Below are positions 1-11,654 of a stretch of DNA of 64,000 nucleotides, piece by piece. Position numbers and translations under genes: made by a program. Each line of letters begins with the position of its first letter. Position 1 is the stretch's first letter. Under the pieces are notes generated by a model. That model did not search any database, was not told where the DNA came from, and worked only from the letters and a program-made list of their open reading frames with translations. This DNA comes from Gammaproteobacteria bacterium (GTDB lineage: Bacteria > Pseudomonadota > Gammaproteobacteria > GCA-002705445 > GCA-002716945), in NCBI GenBank assembly GCA_016779485.1, contig JADHNN010000002.1, positions 64,580-128,579 on the forward strand, read 5' to 3'.

Positions 1-586
1 CAGAATGAGAAGCATCATAAACAACCGGACAGCCCATCTCTTTCATTATGACCAGTGATCTCATATCTGAAACTAAATTATTATACCCGAACATATAACC
101 TCTTTCACACAAATATATCTCTTTGTTACCAGTCGAATATGCTTTTTCTAGAACATGTAACATCTCTTGAGGAGAAGTAAATTGCCCTTTTTTAATATTA
201 ATTGGTTTGTGAGTAGCTGATACTTTTAATATAAAATCAGTTTGCCTGCATAAAAAAGCAGGTGTTTGCAATACGTCTACAACATCAGCAACTTCATCGA
301 ATGGCGTATACTCATGAACATCAGTTAAAATATTTAAATCAAGTTCGGTTTTCACTTTATCAAGAATTTTTAATCCTTCATTAATTCCTACACCTCTTTT
401 CGAACTAACAGATGATCTATTAGCTTTATCAAAAGATGATTTGTAGATAAAGTTTATTCCAAGTTTATTTGTTAGTTCTTTTAAAAATTCTGCAGTATCT
501 AAAGCCATTATTTCAGATTCAATGGCACAAGGTCCCGAAATCAATGTTAGATGCTTATTAGATATAAGTTTATTATTTTGTTTCAT
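1..586 (-). CDS. kdsA: 3-deoxy-8-phosphooctulonate synthase (KDO-8-P synthase), C-terminus cut by window start
   Basis: Reverse-strand translation begins [25 protein letters not shown] and continues ..[13 protein letters not shown]..; sits next to pyrG as in many proteobacteria; not in the ORF track because it is truncated. Confidence 0.9.
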   Translation of the reverse strand, partial: MKQNNKLISNKHLTLISGPCAIESEIMALDTAEFLKELTNKLGINFIYKSSFDKANRSSVSSKRGVGINEGLKILDKVKTELDLNILTDVHEYTPFDEVADVVDVLQTPAFLCRQTDFILKVSATHKPINIKKGQFTSPQEMLHVLEKAYSTGNKEIYLCERGYMFGYNNLVSDMRSLVIMKEMGCPVVYDASHS

Positions 587-2189
587 ATGATGATTTTATA
601 AAGCTATTGAATAGTGGATGCCCTTTGATAGGTGAAGATGTAAATTCTGGATGAAATTGACACGCAAGATACCATGGATGGTTTTTTATCTCAAGCACTT
701 CCATAAGCTCCTTCTTCCCTGAGTAACCAGAAAATATAAGGTCTGTATTATTAAACTGATTTACATATTTATTATTAACCTCATATCTATGCCTATGTCT
801 TTCAGTTATGATATTTTTTTTGTATAGAGAATGAACAAGAGAATTATTTATAAGTGTACATTTTTGCGCTCCCAATCTCATTGTGCCACCTAATTCATCA
901 ATATTACCTTTAATAGTCCCTTTAATATTATCCTCCCATTCAGATACAAGAGATACTACTGGATGAGGTGTTTTCAAATCAAACTCTGTACTATTAGCAT
1001 TTTTGAGCCCTAAAATATTTCTTGCAAACTCTATCACTGATATTTGCATACCTAAGCAAATTCCTAGATAAGGAATATTATTTATGCGTGCATAGTTTGC
1101 TGTTAGAATTTTTCCTTCAACACCTCTATTACCAAAGCCACCAGGGACGACAATGCCATGAAGTTTGTTTAATTTTTTAATATTTCTTTTTGCTATATCT
1201 TCAGAATCAATAAAATCAATTTCAATTGCATTGTTATTCTGAACTGATGCATGAAGCAATGATTCATTCAATGATTTATATGAATCAGCTAAATCAACGT
1301 ACTTACCAACCATGCCAATCTTGACTTTTCGTTTACATTTATTTAATTTGTTAGTAAATGTTACCCAGGGTCTAATAACAGATTTTTTATAAGGGACTTT
1401 TAGCTTTTTAAGTATGTACTCATCTACTTTCTGATTTTTATAAAAAATAGGTATCTCATAAATCGATTTAGCATCTTGCGCAGAGAAAACAGCATCTTTA
1501 TTTACATTAGTGAATAAAGATATTTTGTTTTTTGTATTTTCATCAATAGTATCTTTTGCTCTGCATAACAAAACATCTGGCTGAATACCAATTGATCTCA
1601 ATTCCTTTACAGAATGCTGAGTTGGTTTTGTTTTAATTTCATTGGTAACTTCAACTTTTGGCAGTAACGTGAGATGGATAAATAATGTATGACTATCATT
1701 CATCTCCATATTTAGTTGTCTTATTGCTTCTAGAAACGGTAAAGATTCGATATCACCCACTGTACCACCAACTTCTATGAATGATATATCTACATTACTA
1801 GATCCTTTTTTTATTAGATGTTTTATCTCATCTGTAACATGCGGAATAACCTGTACTGTACTGCCTAAATATTTTCCTTCTCTTTCTTTTTTGATTACAT
1901 TTGAATAAACCCTTCCAGCTGTAACATTAGAGTTTTGACTCATACGTATGCCTACAAAACGTTCGTAATGACCTAAATCTAAATCTGTTTCAGCTCCATC
2001 ATCAGTAACGTATACTTCACCATGTTGAAATGGGCTCATAGTTCCTGGGTCTAGGTTAATATATGGATCAAGTTTTTGTAAAGATACTTTATATCCTCGT
2101 AATTTAAATAAAGAAGCTAGGGAGGCGGCAGCAATACCTTTGCCAAGGGATGATACAACACCACCTGTAATAAAAATATATCTAGCCAT
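573..2189 (-). CDS. pyrG: CTP synthase
   Basis: [19 protein letters not shown]-terminus, GICLGMQ glutaminase motif. Confidence 0.97.
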   Translation of the reverse strand: MARYIFITGGVVSSLGKGIAAASLASLFKLRGYKVSLQKLDPYINLDPGTMSPFQHGEVYVTDDGAETDLDLGHYERFVGIRMSQNSNVTAGRVYSNVIKKEREGKYLGSTVQVIPHVTDEIKHLIKKGSSNVDISFIEVGGTVGDIESLPFLEAIRQLNMEMNDSHTLFIHLTLLPKVEVTNEIKTKPTQHSVKELRSIGIQPDVLLCRAKDTIDENTKNKISLFTNVNKDAVFSAQDAKSIYEIPIFYKNQKVDEYILKKLKVPYKKSVIRPWVTFTNKLNKCKRKVKIGMVGKYVDLADSYKSLNESLLHASVQNNNAIEIDFIDSEDIAKRNIKKLNKLHGIVVPGGFGNRGVEGKILTANYARINNIPYLGICLGMQISVIEFARNILGLKNANSTEFDLKTPHPVVSLVSEWEDNIKGTIKGNIDELGGTMRLGAQKCTLINNSLVHSLYKKNIITERHRHRYEVNNKYVNQFNNTDLIFSGYSGKKELMEVLEIKNHPWYLACQFHPEFTSSPIKGHPLFNSFIKSSYETK

Positions 2190-2233
2190 TCAGATATGTA
2201 AATTATAGTGTATTAGGATAAAAAGATATATAT

Positions 2234-3517
2234 TTATCTTAATTGTGAGGATATAAATTTATTATTATCACTGTATGCAAGTAAAAGCTCATTTTGCGCA
2301 TAAAAAAGGACGAAATCATCTCTTTCCCATTTGGGAATTGACTGTGTCTGAAAAAGTTTCTTTAAATTCTGATGATTATATTGGTTTAGCATTATTCTCT
2401 CATTTCCTATAAAGCTTTTTAGAGTAATTGGAGCTTTTAAACGTAGATAATCATAAATACCCTCATTTTTTAGAGTATCAATATAAATTGTAATCTCTCC
2501 AAATTTTATATCATTTTTAATATCCCATAATAATGACGATGCTTGTTTGCGCTTTTCACTTTGATTAACAATATATAGTTGATTATTGTATCTAATGATA
2601 GAAATATTATTTTTGAGATTACATTTGGGATAATCATTATTTTCATTCTTGATAATTTTTATCAGATTAGAAGTTTCGTTTTTAGATAAATTGTACTGAA
2701 GTGATCTGGATATCCAGTGCTTGATAAAAATACTGTGAATATGTGAAGAAAAAGTATTAAGCTGTTTAATAGAGAGTTTATTTTCAATGATAATAGAGTT
2801 ATAAATCTGCGAACAATATTCATCGGCGATAAATGCATAATCATTCTGTAGACAAATGGTATGAGAAATAGCCTTATTTAAATGCTTCCACCGATTTTTT
2901 ATATTTGGAATGATTATTTTTCTTATATAATTACGATCAAACTTTAAATCATTGTTAGTTAAATCATTAACATATTCCAAATCATATAATTTTGCCGCTA
3001 TTAGTATATCGTCTTTATTGATAGTCAATAATGGTCTGCATAAGATTTTTTCATTTCTATATGAAATTTTTTTAATAGATGATAAACCTTTTGGAGATGA
3101 ACCTCTAACTAGTCTATATATAAATGTCTCAATTTGATCATCTTCATGGTGTCCTGTAAGAAGCGATTCATCATCATTAGTATTTTTTAATAATATTTGA
3201 TATCTTTTTTCTCTCAGTCTATCTTCAATATTATTTTTTTTATTTTCATAAATATTCTTTACTTCAAGACCTATAGAATATTTATTACAAGATTTAATAC
3301 AACATTCTTCCATTGCTTTAGAGTTAGCTGACATATTATGATTTATGTGAATAGCTCTAAAAGATAAGTTAGACTCATTACTTATAAGAGATGACATTTT
3401 TAATAAAAGCATTGAGTCAATACCGCCACTGACAGCAATTAAGAATTTATTTTTGGATGTACAAGAAAGGCTTTTTTTTATGGTTTCCTTTATATAGTTA
3501 TGATTCAAATTGTCCAT
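2234..3517 (-). CDS. tilS: tRNA(Ile)-lysidine synthase
   Basis: SGGIDSMLLL PP-loop motif, HHEDDQIETF; between pyrG and accA. Confidence 0.9.
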   Translation of the reverse strand: MDNLNHNYIKETIKKSLSCTSKNKFLIAVSGGIDSMLLLKMSSLISNESNLSFRAIHINHNMSANSKAMEECCIKSCNKYSIGLEVKNIYENKKNNIEDRLREKRYQILLKNTNDDESLLTGHHEDDQIETFIYRLVRGSSPKGLSSIKKISYRNEKILCRPLLTINKDDILIAAKLYDLEYVNDLTNNDLKFDRNYIRKIIIPNIKNRWKHLNKAISHTICLQNDYAFIADEYCSQIYNSIIIENKLSIKQLNTFSSHIHSIFIKHWISRSLQYNLSKNETSNLIKIIKNENNDYPKCNLKNNISIIRYNNQLYIVNQSEKRKQASSLLWDIKNDIKFGEITIYIDTLKNEGIYDYLRLKAPITLKSFIGNERIMLNQYNHQNLKKLFQTQSIPKWERDDFVLFYAQNELLLAYSDNNKFISSQLR

Positions 3518-4460
3518 ATGACATCAACTTAGCGTATCTATTCTTTAACAATTCAGAATGAGAGGTATTATTAACTTCTTGAAGCATATCTAAAATATTA
3601 GACTTTAATGAGGAATACATTGCAGCATAGTTTCTATGTGCTGCTCCATGAGGTTCAGGAATTATTCTATCTATCAATTTATGTCCGAGAAGTTTACCTG
3701 ATGTAATAGATAATTCTTCAGCAGCAATATTGGCTTTTGATGCATCTTTCCATAATATCGAAGCACAACCTTCTGGGCTTATAACAGAATATATACTATA
3801 TTGTAACATTGCTAGTCGATCTGCGACTCCAATAGCTAAAGCACCTCCTGAGCCACCTTCACCAATGACAACTGATATTATAGGAGTATTGATTTTAGAC
3901 ATCTGATACAAGTTATCAGCAATAGCAATACTCTGATTCCTCGATTCTGCATCTATACCTGGATATGCTCCAGGTGTATCTATAAATGTTAATATAGGTA
4001 TTTGAAATTTTTCTGCTAATTTCATGGCTCTCAAAGCTTTTCTGTATCCCTCTGGCTTAGGCATTCCAAAATTACGATATACCTTTTCTTTAGAATCTCT
4101 ACCTTTTTGATGACCAATTAACATGAATGACTCATTTTCAAGCGTGGCAAAACCGCAAATAATAGCCTTATCATCACCAAACATCCTATCACCATGAATT
4201 TCTACGAAGTCAGTAAACATATCTCTAATATAATCTAAAGTATAGGGACGTAATGGATGTCTGGCTATTTGAGAAATTTGCCAATCACTCAAGGATGAGA
4301 ATATTTTTGAAATATTTTTGTCAAGATCTATTTTTAGAGATTCAATTTTTTTTATGTCTTTTTGAGATGCGTTTGCGCTAGTTTCTATTGTAGTAATTTT
4401 ATTTTCAATTTCTAAAAGAGGCTGTTCAAAGTCAAGATAGTTAGGATTATATTCAGACAT
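3498..4460 (-). CDS. accA: Acetyl-CoA carboxylase carboxyltransferase subunit alpha
   Basis: FVEIHGDRMFGDD, GEGGSGGALAIGVADR motifs. Confidence 0.96.
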   Translation of the reverse strand: MSEYNPNYLDFEQPLLEIENKITTIETSANASQKDIKKIESLKIDLDKNISKIFSSLSDWQISQIARHPLRPYTLDYIRDMFTDFVEIHGDRMFGDDKAIICGFATLENESFMLIGHQKGRDSKEKVYRNFGMPKPEGYRKALRAMKLAEKFQIPILTFIDTPGAYPGIDAESRNQSIAIADNLYQMSKINTPIISVVIGEGGSGGALAIGVADRLAMLQYSIYSVISPEGCASILWKDASKANIAAEELSITSGKLLGHKLIDRIIPEPHGAAHRNYAAMYSSLKSNILDMLQEVNNTSHSELLKNRYAKLMSYGQFES

Positions 4461-4491
4461 AAATATATTATATGAAATTTAAATCAAAATA

Positions 4492-7400
4492 CTAATGGTA
4501 TTTAATAGTAACACTATCATTACCTGTTAATGATTTAATGTCAGAAAGTAATTTATCTGTAATTAAAACATAAATATCTTTGCTTAGATTTACAGGCGCA
4601 ATGAAGTCTCTAGTTTTATAGAATAGTTTAATTTGAGTTTTTCCAGACTCATATTTTTGAAATATATATTTAATTTGTGCTACTTTTTCTTTCGAAAGCA
4701 ATTCTGATGGGAGGACAATGCTTAAATATTTTGAATATTTATTTCGTGCTTCAGAAAGAGTATATACTCGTTCTGCTCTCATAGATAATTGAGAATCATA
4801 ATCATCTATAAATACCTCTCCACTAAAAAAAAGTAATTCGTCTTCTTTTAATATATTTTTGTATTGTAAGTATTTTTCTTCGAAAAATGAAATATTGATT
4901 TGATGTGTGCTGTCATCTACTTTATAGATAGTAATGAATTTATTTTTAGATATTTTTTGAGAACGTGAATCAATAATTATCCCAGCTATTATAGAATTAA
5001 ATTTTAAGTTAGATGAATTTATAATCAATGAATTAATATTAGATATATTTTTAAGATTCATATCTGATATTTCTTTTTCATAAATTTTTATTGGATGGCT
5101 AGACAAATAATAACCCAATACTTTTCTTTCTTTAATTAATTCTCTGTTGGAGGGTATAATTCTTACTGCTTCGTATTTACTCTCAGTAATAAGATTGTCA
5201 TTTGATAAGGCTGTATCAAATAATTCATTTTGACCGGCTGCCAAATCTAGTTGTTTCTTATGGCCTTGAGATATTAGCATGTGTATATTTGATATATTTT
5301 CAGATCTAGTTTTATTACTTATTGTATCAAAACAGCCAGAGGATATTAATGATTCAATAGTTCCTGAATTTACACAAGATAAGTTTACTCTAGAACAAAA
5401 ATCTTCGATACTTTGATAATCACCTCCGGACTTTTTGATGTCCCATATATGTTTTGCAGCATTTTCACCAACACCCTTTATGGCCCCTAGTCCATAGTTA
5501 ATTACTTTTTCTTTTAATGGAAAGAATTTATAATTTGAATTATTTATATCAGGTAGTTTTATATTAATATTTGATTGTTTACATGCCGTAAGAAGATTTA
5601 TTATTTTATTTGTATTATCCATGTCCGATGATAAAGCCGCAGAGTAAAATTCAGTAGGATAGTAGCTTTTTAGGTACGCAGTTTGATATGCAAGCATTGC
5701 ATAAGCAACGGAATGTGATTTATTAAATCCATATCCAGCAAATTTTTCCATCTTATCAAAAATAGACTTAGCTACATCAGTATTGATGTTATTTTCTTTA
5801 CATCCTAAGATAAATCTTGAGCGATGATCTTCCATTTCTTTTTGTTTTTTCTTACCCATTGCTCTTCTTAGAAGATCAGCGTCACCTAACGAGTAATTCC
5901 CAAGAGATTTTGCAATTTCCATTACTTGCTCTTGATAGAGAATCAGCCCATTTGTTTCCGATAATATATTTTCAAGAAGTGGATGCTCATATTTAATTTC
6001 AGCACCATGCTTATTTGAAATAAAATCATCCACCATATTTGTCCCAAGTGGTCCGGGTCTGTATAGTGCAACAAGTGCCACAATATCTTCAAATTTATCT
6101 GGCTTAAGCTGGGCCATATACTTTTTCATGCCAAGAGACTCTAATTGAAATATACCTGTTGTCATTTTATCTTGAAGAAGCTTAAAAACATTACTGTCAT
6201 CTAAGGGTATATCATTTAAATTAAAATTATCATCATTAACTTGAATTAGTTTTACGGCTTCATCCATGACAGTTAGTGTTGTCAAACCCAATATATCAAA
6301 TTTAACAAGGCCGATAGATTCAATATCATCCTTGTCAAATTGAGTAATTAATTCATTCTTATCTTCCAAAGAATAAATAGGCATGAAATCAGTAATATTT
6401 GAGGGAGAAATTACTATACCTGCAGCATGCGTACCAACCCCTCTTGGCAATCCTTCTATTTTTTGTGCTAAATCTATAATATTTTTTACATCATCTTTAG
6501 TTTTATATTCTTTTGCTAATTCTTTACTAGATTTTAATGCTTCGCTAATCTTGATTCCTAATGAAAAAGGCACAAGCTTAGCGATATAATCAACAAAACC
6601 GTATGAAAAATCTAATACACGACCAACATCTCGTATTACGGCTCTTGCTGATAATGTACTGTAGGTAATTATTTGAGAGACTTTTTCTTGTCCATAGGTA
6701 GAAATAATATGATCGATTACTTTTTGACGCTTGTTCATACAGAAATCAATATCAAAATCAGGCATAGATATTCTCTCAGGATTCAAAAATCTTTCAAAGA
6801 GTAGATTGTACTTTATAGGATCAATTGCAGTTATTCCTAGAACAAAAGCAACTAGTGACCCGGCTCCAGAGCCACGACCAGGGCCTACTGGCACATCATT
6901 ATTTTTTGCCCATTGAATAAATTCCTGAACTATTAAAAAATAACTGGCAAATCCCATTTTTTGTATAACATCTATTTCCCTATCTAATCTGATTTGATAT
7001 TTATTTTTATCTAAAGATGAATGAGCAATATAGTTCCTTAAACCCTTTTCGCATAAATCTTTAAAATAGGTAACATCATCTTTATTTGTTGGATTAGAAA
7101 ATTTGGGTAAGTGATATTTGAATTCAGGCATCTTAAAATTACACATCTTTACAATTTCAGATACATTGCTAATCGCTGCAGGGATATCAGAAAATAATGA
7201 TTTCATTTCTTTTGGTGTTTTAAAATACTGATTAAACGAATAATCGGTTTGATTTACTCGATCATCAAGCTTTGTCTTTGTATTAATTGCAACCTTAACT
7301 TCATTAGCTTCAAAGTCAGTCTCTGCCATAAATAAAACATCGTTAGAAGCAACGACAGGTAATTTAAGTTTAGAAGCAAAATATAAAGATTCATTGATAT

Positions 7401-7932
7401 AATTATTTTCATTTGATCGATCTGTTCTATCTATTTCAATATAAAACTTACTCTGATATATTTTTGATATATGTTTTAATATTTCCTCAACAATTGTTAA
7501 TGGATTATTTAAGATATTAACTCCACAAAGTCCATTCCTTCCTCCTGATAAGCAAATTAAGTCAGAGTTATATTTTTTTAAGATATCTAAATCTGCACCT
7601 AAATATGAGGATCTAGATGTATGTATGAATGAAAGAATTTTATTCAGATTATGATAACCGTTAATATTTTGACAAAGTAGGACAATATTACCTAATTTTT
7701 TACTATCATTACTAAAAATTGGTATTTCACAACCTATAATCGGCTTCACATTAGAAGCTATACATTTGTTATAGAATTTAATAGCGCCAAATATATTTAG
7801 ATGATCAGTTAGTGATAAAGACTTAATATTATTTTTTAAAGCAGTTTTAATTAGGTCATCTATTTTTATAGTCCCAGATCCTAATGAATAACATGTATGT
7901 AAATGTAAATGTGTAAAGTTATCTAGATTCAT
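4492..7932 (-). CDS. dnaE: DNA polymerase III subunit alpha
   Basis: 1146 aa; PHP domain FTHLHLHTCYS, PDFDIDFC, GPGRGSGAGSLVAF. Confidence 0.97.
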   Translation of the reverse strand: MNLDNFTHLHLHTCYSLGSGTIKIDDLIKTALKNNIKSLSLTDHLNIFGAIKFYNKCIASNVKPIIGCEIPIFSNDSKKLGNIVLLCQNINGYHNLNKILSFIHTSRSSYLGADLDILKKYNSDLICLSGGRNGLCGVNILNNPLTIVEEILKHISKIYQSKFYIEIDRTDRSNENNYINESLYFASKLKLPVVASNDVLFMAETDFEANEVKVAINTKTKLDDRVNQTDYSFNQYFKTPKEMKSLFSDIPAAISNVSEIVKMCNFKMPEFKYHLPKFSNPTNKDDVTYFKDLCEKGLRNYIAHSSLDKNKYQIRLDREIDVIQKMGFASYFLIVQEFIQWAKNNDVPVGPGRGSGAGSLVAFVLGITAIDPIKYNLLFERFLNPERISMPDFDIDFCMNKRQKVIDHIISTYGQEKVSQIITYSTLSARAVIRDVGRVLDFSYGFVDYIAKLVPFSLGIKISEALKSSKELAKEYKTKDDVKNIIDLAQKIEGLPRGVGTHAAGIVISPSNITDFMPIYSLEDKNELITQFDKDDIESIGLVKFDILGLTTLTVMDEAVKLIQVNDDNFNLNDIPLDDSNVFKLLQDKMTTGIFQLESLGMKKYMAQLKPDKFEDIVALVALYRPGPLGTNMVDDFISNKHGAEIKYEHPLLENILSETNGLILYQEQVMEIAKSLGNYSLGDADLLRRAMGKKKQKEMEDHRSRFILGCKENNINTDVAKSIFDKMEKFAGYGFNKSHSVAYAMLAYQTAYLKSYYPTEFYSAALSSDMDNTNKIINLLTACKQSNINIKLPDINNSNYKFFPLKEKVINYGLGAIKGVGENAAKHIWDIKKSGGDYQSIEDFCSRVNLSCVNSGTIESLISSGCFDTISNKTRSENISNIHMLISQGHKKQLDLAAGQNELFDTALSNDNLITESKYEAVRIIPSNRELIKERKVLGYYLSSHPIKIYEKEISDMNLKNISNINSLIINSSNLKFNSIIAGIIIDSRSQKISKNKFITIYKVDDSTHQINISFFEEKYLQYKNILKEDELLFFSGEVFIDDYDSQLSMRAERVYTLSEARNKYSKYLSIVLPSELLSKEKVAQIKYIFQKYESGKTQIKLFYKTRDFIAPVNLSKDIYVLITDKLLSDIKSLTGNDSVTIKYH

Positions 7933-8483
7933 TTTAGGAAAGATTCTCTATGATAAATGGTTTTTCCCAAACGAACTAAAGTAGATAAATGATGTTTAGT
8001 CCCATATCCTTTATTATGAGAGAATTTATATTGCGTAAATTTCTTACTTAAGAAAAACATTTCATTATCTCTAGCTACCTTTGCAATAATCGATGCAGCG
8101 GAGATTTGCTGAATCAAGTTATCACCTTTTATTATAGTTCGTGTTTCAATGTTAGTCTCAGGGGCATATTTACCGTCTATTAATACCAAATCAGCTTTGA
8201 TTGTTAGATTATCAATAGCCCTTTTCATACTAAGAAGTGTTGCGTGATGAATATTAAGACTATCAATTTCATCTCTAGTAGCAATCCCTATGGAAACTGC
8301 AGCAGCTTTATCTGTAATGATATTAGCTAGGTATAATCTATTTTTAACACTAGTATTCTTTGAATCTGTCAAATTACATATAAGTTCATCATCATTGAAA
8401 ATAACTGCAGCTGAGTATACAGAACCAATCAGGCTTCCCCTTCCAACTTCATCTATGCCAGCTATTATTTTTCTTGATTTCAT
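7929..8483 (-). CDS. rnhB: Ribonuclease HII
   Basis: IAGIDEVGRGSLIGSV motif; 4-bp overlap with dnaE. Confidence 0.95.
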   Translation of the reverse strand: MKSRKIIAGIDEVGRGSLIGSVYSAAVIFNDDELICNLTDSKNTSVKNRLYLANIITDKAAAVSIGIATRDEIDSLNIHHATLLSMKRAIDNLTIKADLVLIDGKYAPETNIETRTIIKGDNLIQQISAASIIAKVARDNEMFFLSKKFTQYKFSHNKGYGTKHHLSTLVRLGKTIYHRESFLK

Positions 8484-8533
8484 TCAAATGGTATATAATG
8501 TTCATTCTATCAATCAAGACGAATAATTAACAT

Positions 8534-9448
8534 ATGATTAGTAATAAAATTAGAGTAGGAGTTATTGGATTAGGATATCTTGGAAAATTTCACTATCAAA
8601 AATACAAGTTAAATAGGTCTGTGAATCTAACGTCCGTAGTAGATCAACAAATCGAGAATTTAGACTTCATTGATAGTAAAAAAATTATAAAAACAGATAA
8701 ATATGCAAATATCATTGAGAATGTAGATGCTGTTTCAATAGTGACACCGACAAATACACATTATAAAATTGCAAAGTTTTTTCTAGAAAACAAAAAACAC
8801 GTACTACTAGAAAAACCAATGACTGAGACAGTCATACAAGCGAATAAACTAAATAGTTTAGCAAAAAGAAATAAATGTATACTTCAAATAGGACATTTGG
8901 AGCAATTTAATCCTGCGGTAAAGAAACTTAAACAAAGCTTTAAGAATCCTCAGTTTATAGAAGTACATAGATTATGTCAGTTTAATCCTAGAGCTAATGA
9001 TGTTGACGTTGTATTAGATCTAATGATTCATGATATTGATATAGTTATGTCACTTGTTAAAAAAAGAATCAAAAAAATATCAGTTTCAGGTAAAAAGATA
9101 ATTACAGATTTAACTGATATTGCTAATGTAAGAATAGAGTTTAGTGATAATATTATAGCGAATCTTACAGCAAGTAGAATTAGTACAAAAAATGAGAGAA
9201 AAATGAGGATTTTTTCTAAAAAAGCTTATTATTCAATAGACTTCATAAATAGTGAACTCAAGCAATTAATTAAAAATGATAAAAATAAATTTATTACAAA
9301 AGTTTTTAAGTTCAAAAAAGCTGACTCACTAAAAGAAGAAATAAATAATTTTATAAATACATGTTATGGCAAAGATATCTCTATGACTGATGGAGTTGCA
9401 GGTGAGAATGCACTTAAAGTAGCAAAGAGAATTACAAAAGGGTTCTAA
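8534..9448 (+). CDS. gnnA: Gfo/Idh/MocA-family oxidoreductase, candidate GnnA (UDP-GlcNAc 3-dehydrogenase)
   Basis: GVIGLGYLGKFH Rossmann motif, LLEKPMT, DLMIHDIDIV; adjacent to a DegT aminotransferase and lpxB. Specific function inferred from context. Confidence 0.7.
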   Translation: MISNKIRVGVIGLGYLGKFHYQKYKLNRSVNLTSVVDQQIENLDFIDSKKIIKTDKYANIIENVDAVSIVTPTNTHYKIAKFFLENKKHVLLEKPMTETVIQANKLNSLAKRNKCILQIGHLEQFNPAVKKLKQSFKNPQFIEVHRLCQFNPRANDVDVVLDLMIHDIDIVMSLVKKRIKKISVSGKKIITDLTDIANVRIEFSDNIIANLTASRISTKNERKMRIFSKKAYYSIDFINSELKQLIKNDKNKFITKVFKFKKADSLKEEINNFINTCYGKDISMTDGVAGENALKVAKRITKGF

Positions 9449-9451
9449 TAA

Positions 9452-10540
9452 ATGAAAATATTTGATCTAAAAAATCAATACAAAGAATTTGGGCATATTA
9501 TTGATAAAGATATATTAAATATCTTGTCATCTGGAAACTATATCTTAGGTGAAAATGTAAAAAGATTTGAAGAACTGAGTAGAAATTTCTTAAATTCAAA
9601 ATATACTGTAAGCTGTAATTCAGGAACTGATGCACTTGTTTTATCTTTGAGAGCATTAGGAATTGGATCAGGCGATACTGTAATAACAACGCCATTTACA
9701 TATTTTGCAACAGCTGAAGCAATATCACTAGTGGGTGCGAGTCCTATTTTTGCAGACGTAAACCCTCATACTTTTAATATTAACCCAAAAAGAATAGTCA
9801 AATTAATAACAAGAAAAACAAAGGCTGTTCTTTCAGTTAACCTATTTGGTCAAGCTGCTGAGTTAGGTGAAATCAACAAAATATGTAAAAGTTATTCTTT
9901 GCATCATATTGAAGATTGCGCTCAATCGTTTGGAGCATCGTTTAAGAATAAACAAACAGGCACTTATGGGGACATGGGATGTTTTAGTTTTTTTCCTACT
10001 AAAAACCTTGGTTGTTTTGGTGATGGCGGCCTCATATGTATGAAAAATAAGAAGTACTATGAACTTATTTTAAAACTAAGGACCCACGGCGGTATTAAAA
10101 GAAATCAGCATGATTTAATTGGTTACAACAGTAGGTTAGATGAGATTCAAGCTGCAATATTAAATGTAAAAATAAATTATGTAAAATCGTTTATTAGAAA
10201 AAGAAAACAAATAGCAGGCATTTATAATAAAAATATTAAAAATGATAGTATCATTCTCCCATATACTCATAAGGATGCTAATCATAGTTTTAATCAATAC
10301 ACACTAAGAGTAAAGAATCGAAAAAAACTAGAAATGTATCTTAGCAAGAATAAAATACCCTATGGAATCTATTATTCATCACCGATATACAACTATAATG
10401 CATATAAAAACAAAGGTTATAAACCTTTGCCTATGGCTGAAAAAGTTTCTAAAGAATGTTTATCACTTCCTATATATCCAGAGCTACCTATCAAACATGT
10501 AAAAAATATATGTAATATTTTGAACAAATATAATGGATAA
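9452..10540 (+). CDS. gnnB: DegT/DnrJ/EryC1 PLP aminotransferase, candidate GnnB
   Basis: SGTDAL, HIEDCAQSFGA, FSFFPTKNLGCFGDGG (PLP lysine); immediately downstream of the oxidoreductase and overlapping lpxB. Confidence 0.7.
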   Translation: MKIFDLKNQYKEFGHIIDKDILNILSSGNYILGENVKRFEELSRNFLNSKYTVSCNSGTDALVLSLRALGIGSGDTVITTPFTYFATAEAISLVGASPIFADVNPHTFNINPKRIVKLITRKTKAVLSVNLFGQAAELGEINKICKSYSLHHIEDCAQSFGASFKNKQTGTYGDMGCFSFFPTKNLGCFGDGGLICMKNKKYYELILKLRTHGGIKRNQHDLIGYNSRLDEIQAAILNVKINYVKSFIRKRKQIAGIYNKNIKNDSIILPYTHKDANHSFNQYTLRVKNRKKLEMYLSKNKIPYGIYYSSPIYNYNAYKNKGYKPLPMAEKVSKECLSLPIYPELPIKHVKNICNILNKYNG

Positions 10541-11654
10541 AAAAAAGATTTTTATAATAGCTGGAGAATCTTCTGGTGATCAGCATGCGGCAGCGTATAT
10601 AAAGGAACATTTGAAGCTAAATAAAAATATCTCTTTTGTTGCATTCGGTCAGAGTGAAATTAAGAAAACTAATGCAAACGTAATTTATGATACTGAGGAG
10701 ATATCTGTAGTGGGAATTAGTGAAGTTTTATCTAAATATAGTAAAATTATGAGAGCGCTTCGATCCGCTAAACAATATATTTATAATAATAGACCAAATT
10801 TAATTGTATTAGTAGATTATGTGGAATTTAATCTAAAAGTTGCACGATATGCAAAAAAACTTGGTATTCCTGTTTTATTTTACGTAGCTCCTCAAGTGTG
10901 GGCTTGGCGTGAAAAAAGATCACAGAAATTTATAGAAGCAATAAATCACCTTGCAGTAATTTTTCCATTCGAGGAGGTATTTTTTAAAAGATATACACAA
11001 AATGTATCATATGTTGGTCATCCGCTAAATGATAGACACGAATTAATTAATTCAATAAAGAACTATCAAGATAGAATTATTGATTTGGGGATATTTCCTG
11101 GTAGCAGAGAATCTGAAATCAAGAACAATATATTTATAATGTTAGATTGTATACAAAAAAGTAAAAAAGAAAAAGTTGCAATTTTTTATGCCGATGAGAC
11201 ATCAAAATATAGAATTATGAAATTACTTCCAGAAGAATTTCATAAACTTTTAATTTCTGGTAAAGATATCAATCAGATTAGTAACTGTAAAAAAGCCTTA
11301 TGCGCATCAGGAACCATAACTCTTCAACTGGCAATATTAAATATACCTATGGTCATTATGTATAATCTTTCTTACATATCATATTTTATAATGAAACGTT
11401 TAATCACGGTACAATATATTGGTCTTGTTAATCTTATCTTAGGCTCTTCAATAGGAAAAATGCCAATTGTAAAAGAATTTATTCAACCTACGTATAATGA
11501 TCAAGTAGATATTATGGTTGAACTTAATAGTATTGATAATGATAAGATTTATAGAAATAAATTCTTTGAGAATTATGAAAGGATAAGAAAAAAACTTTCA
11601 GAAAAACCAAAAGAAACTCTAGCAAGTATAGCTGAAAGAATGTTGAAACCCTAA
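10533..11654 (+). CDS. lpxB: Lipid-A-disaccharide synthase
   Basis: IAGESSGDQHAA, YVAPQVWAWREKR, GHPL, FPGSRESEI. Confidence 0.95.
   Translation: MDKKKIFIIAGESSGDQHAAAYIKEHLKLNKNISFVAFGQSEIKKTNANVIYDTEEISVVGISEVLSKYSKIMRALRSAKQYIYNNRPNLIVLVDYVEFNLKVARYAKKLGIPVLFYVAPQVWAWREKRSQKFIEAINHLAVIFPFEEVFFKRYTQNVSYVGHPLNDRHELINSIKNYQDRIIDLGIFPGSRESEIKNNIFIMLDCIQKSKKEKVAIFYADETSKYRIMKLLPEEFHKLLISGKDINQISNCKKALCASGTITLQLAILNIPMVIMYNLSYISYFIMKRLITVQYIGLVNLILGSSIGKMPIVKEFIQPTYNDQVDIMVELNSIDNDKIYRNKFFENYERIRKKLSEKPKETLASIAERMLKP

Noticed and set aside
2662-3137. Small ORFs within tilS on both strands (2662..2844 and 2952..3137)
   Set aside because: Low-complexity alternative-frame or antisense ORFs fully inside a convincing tilS
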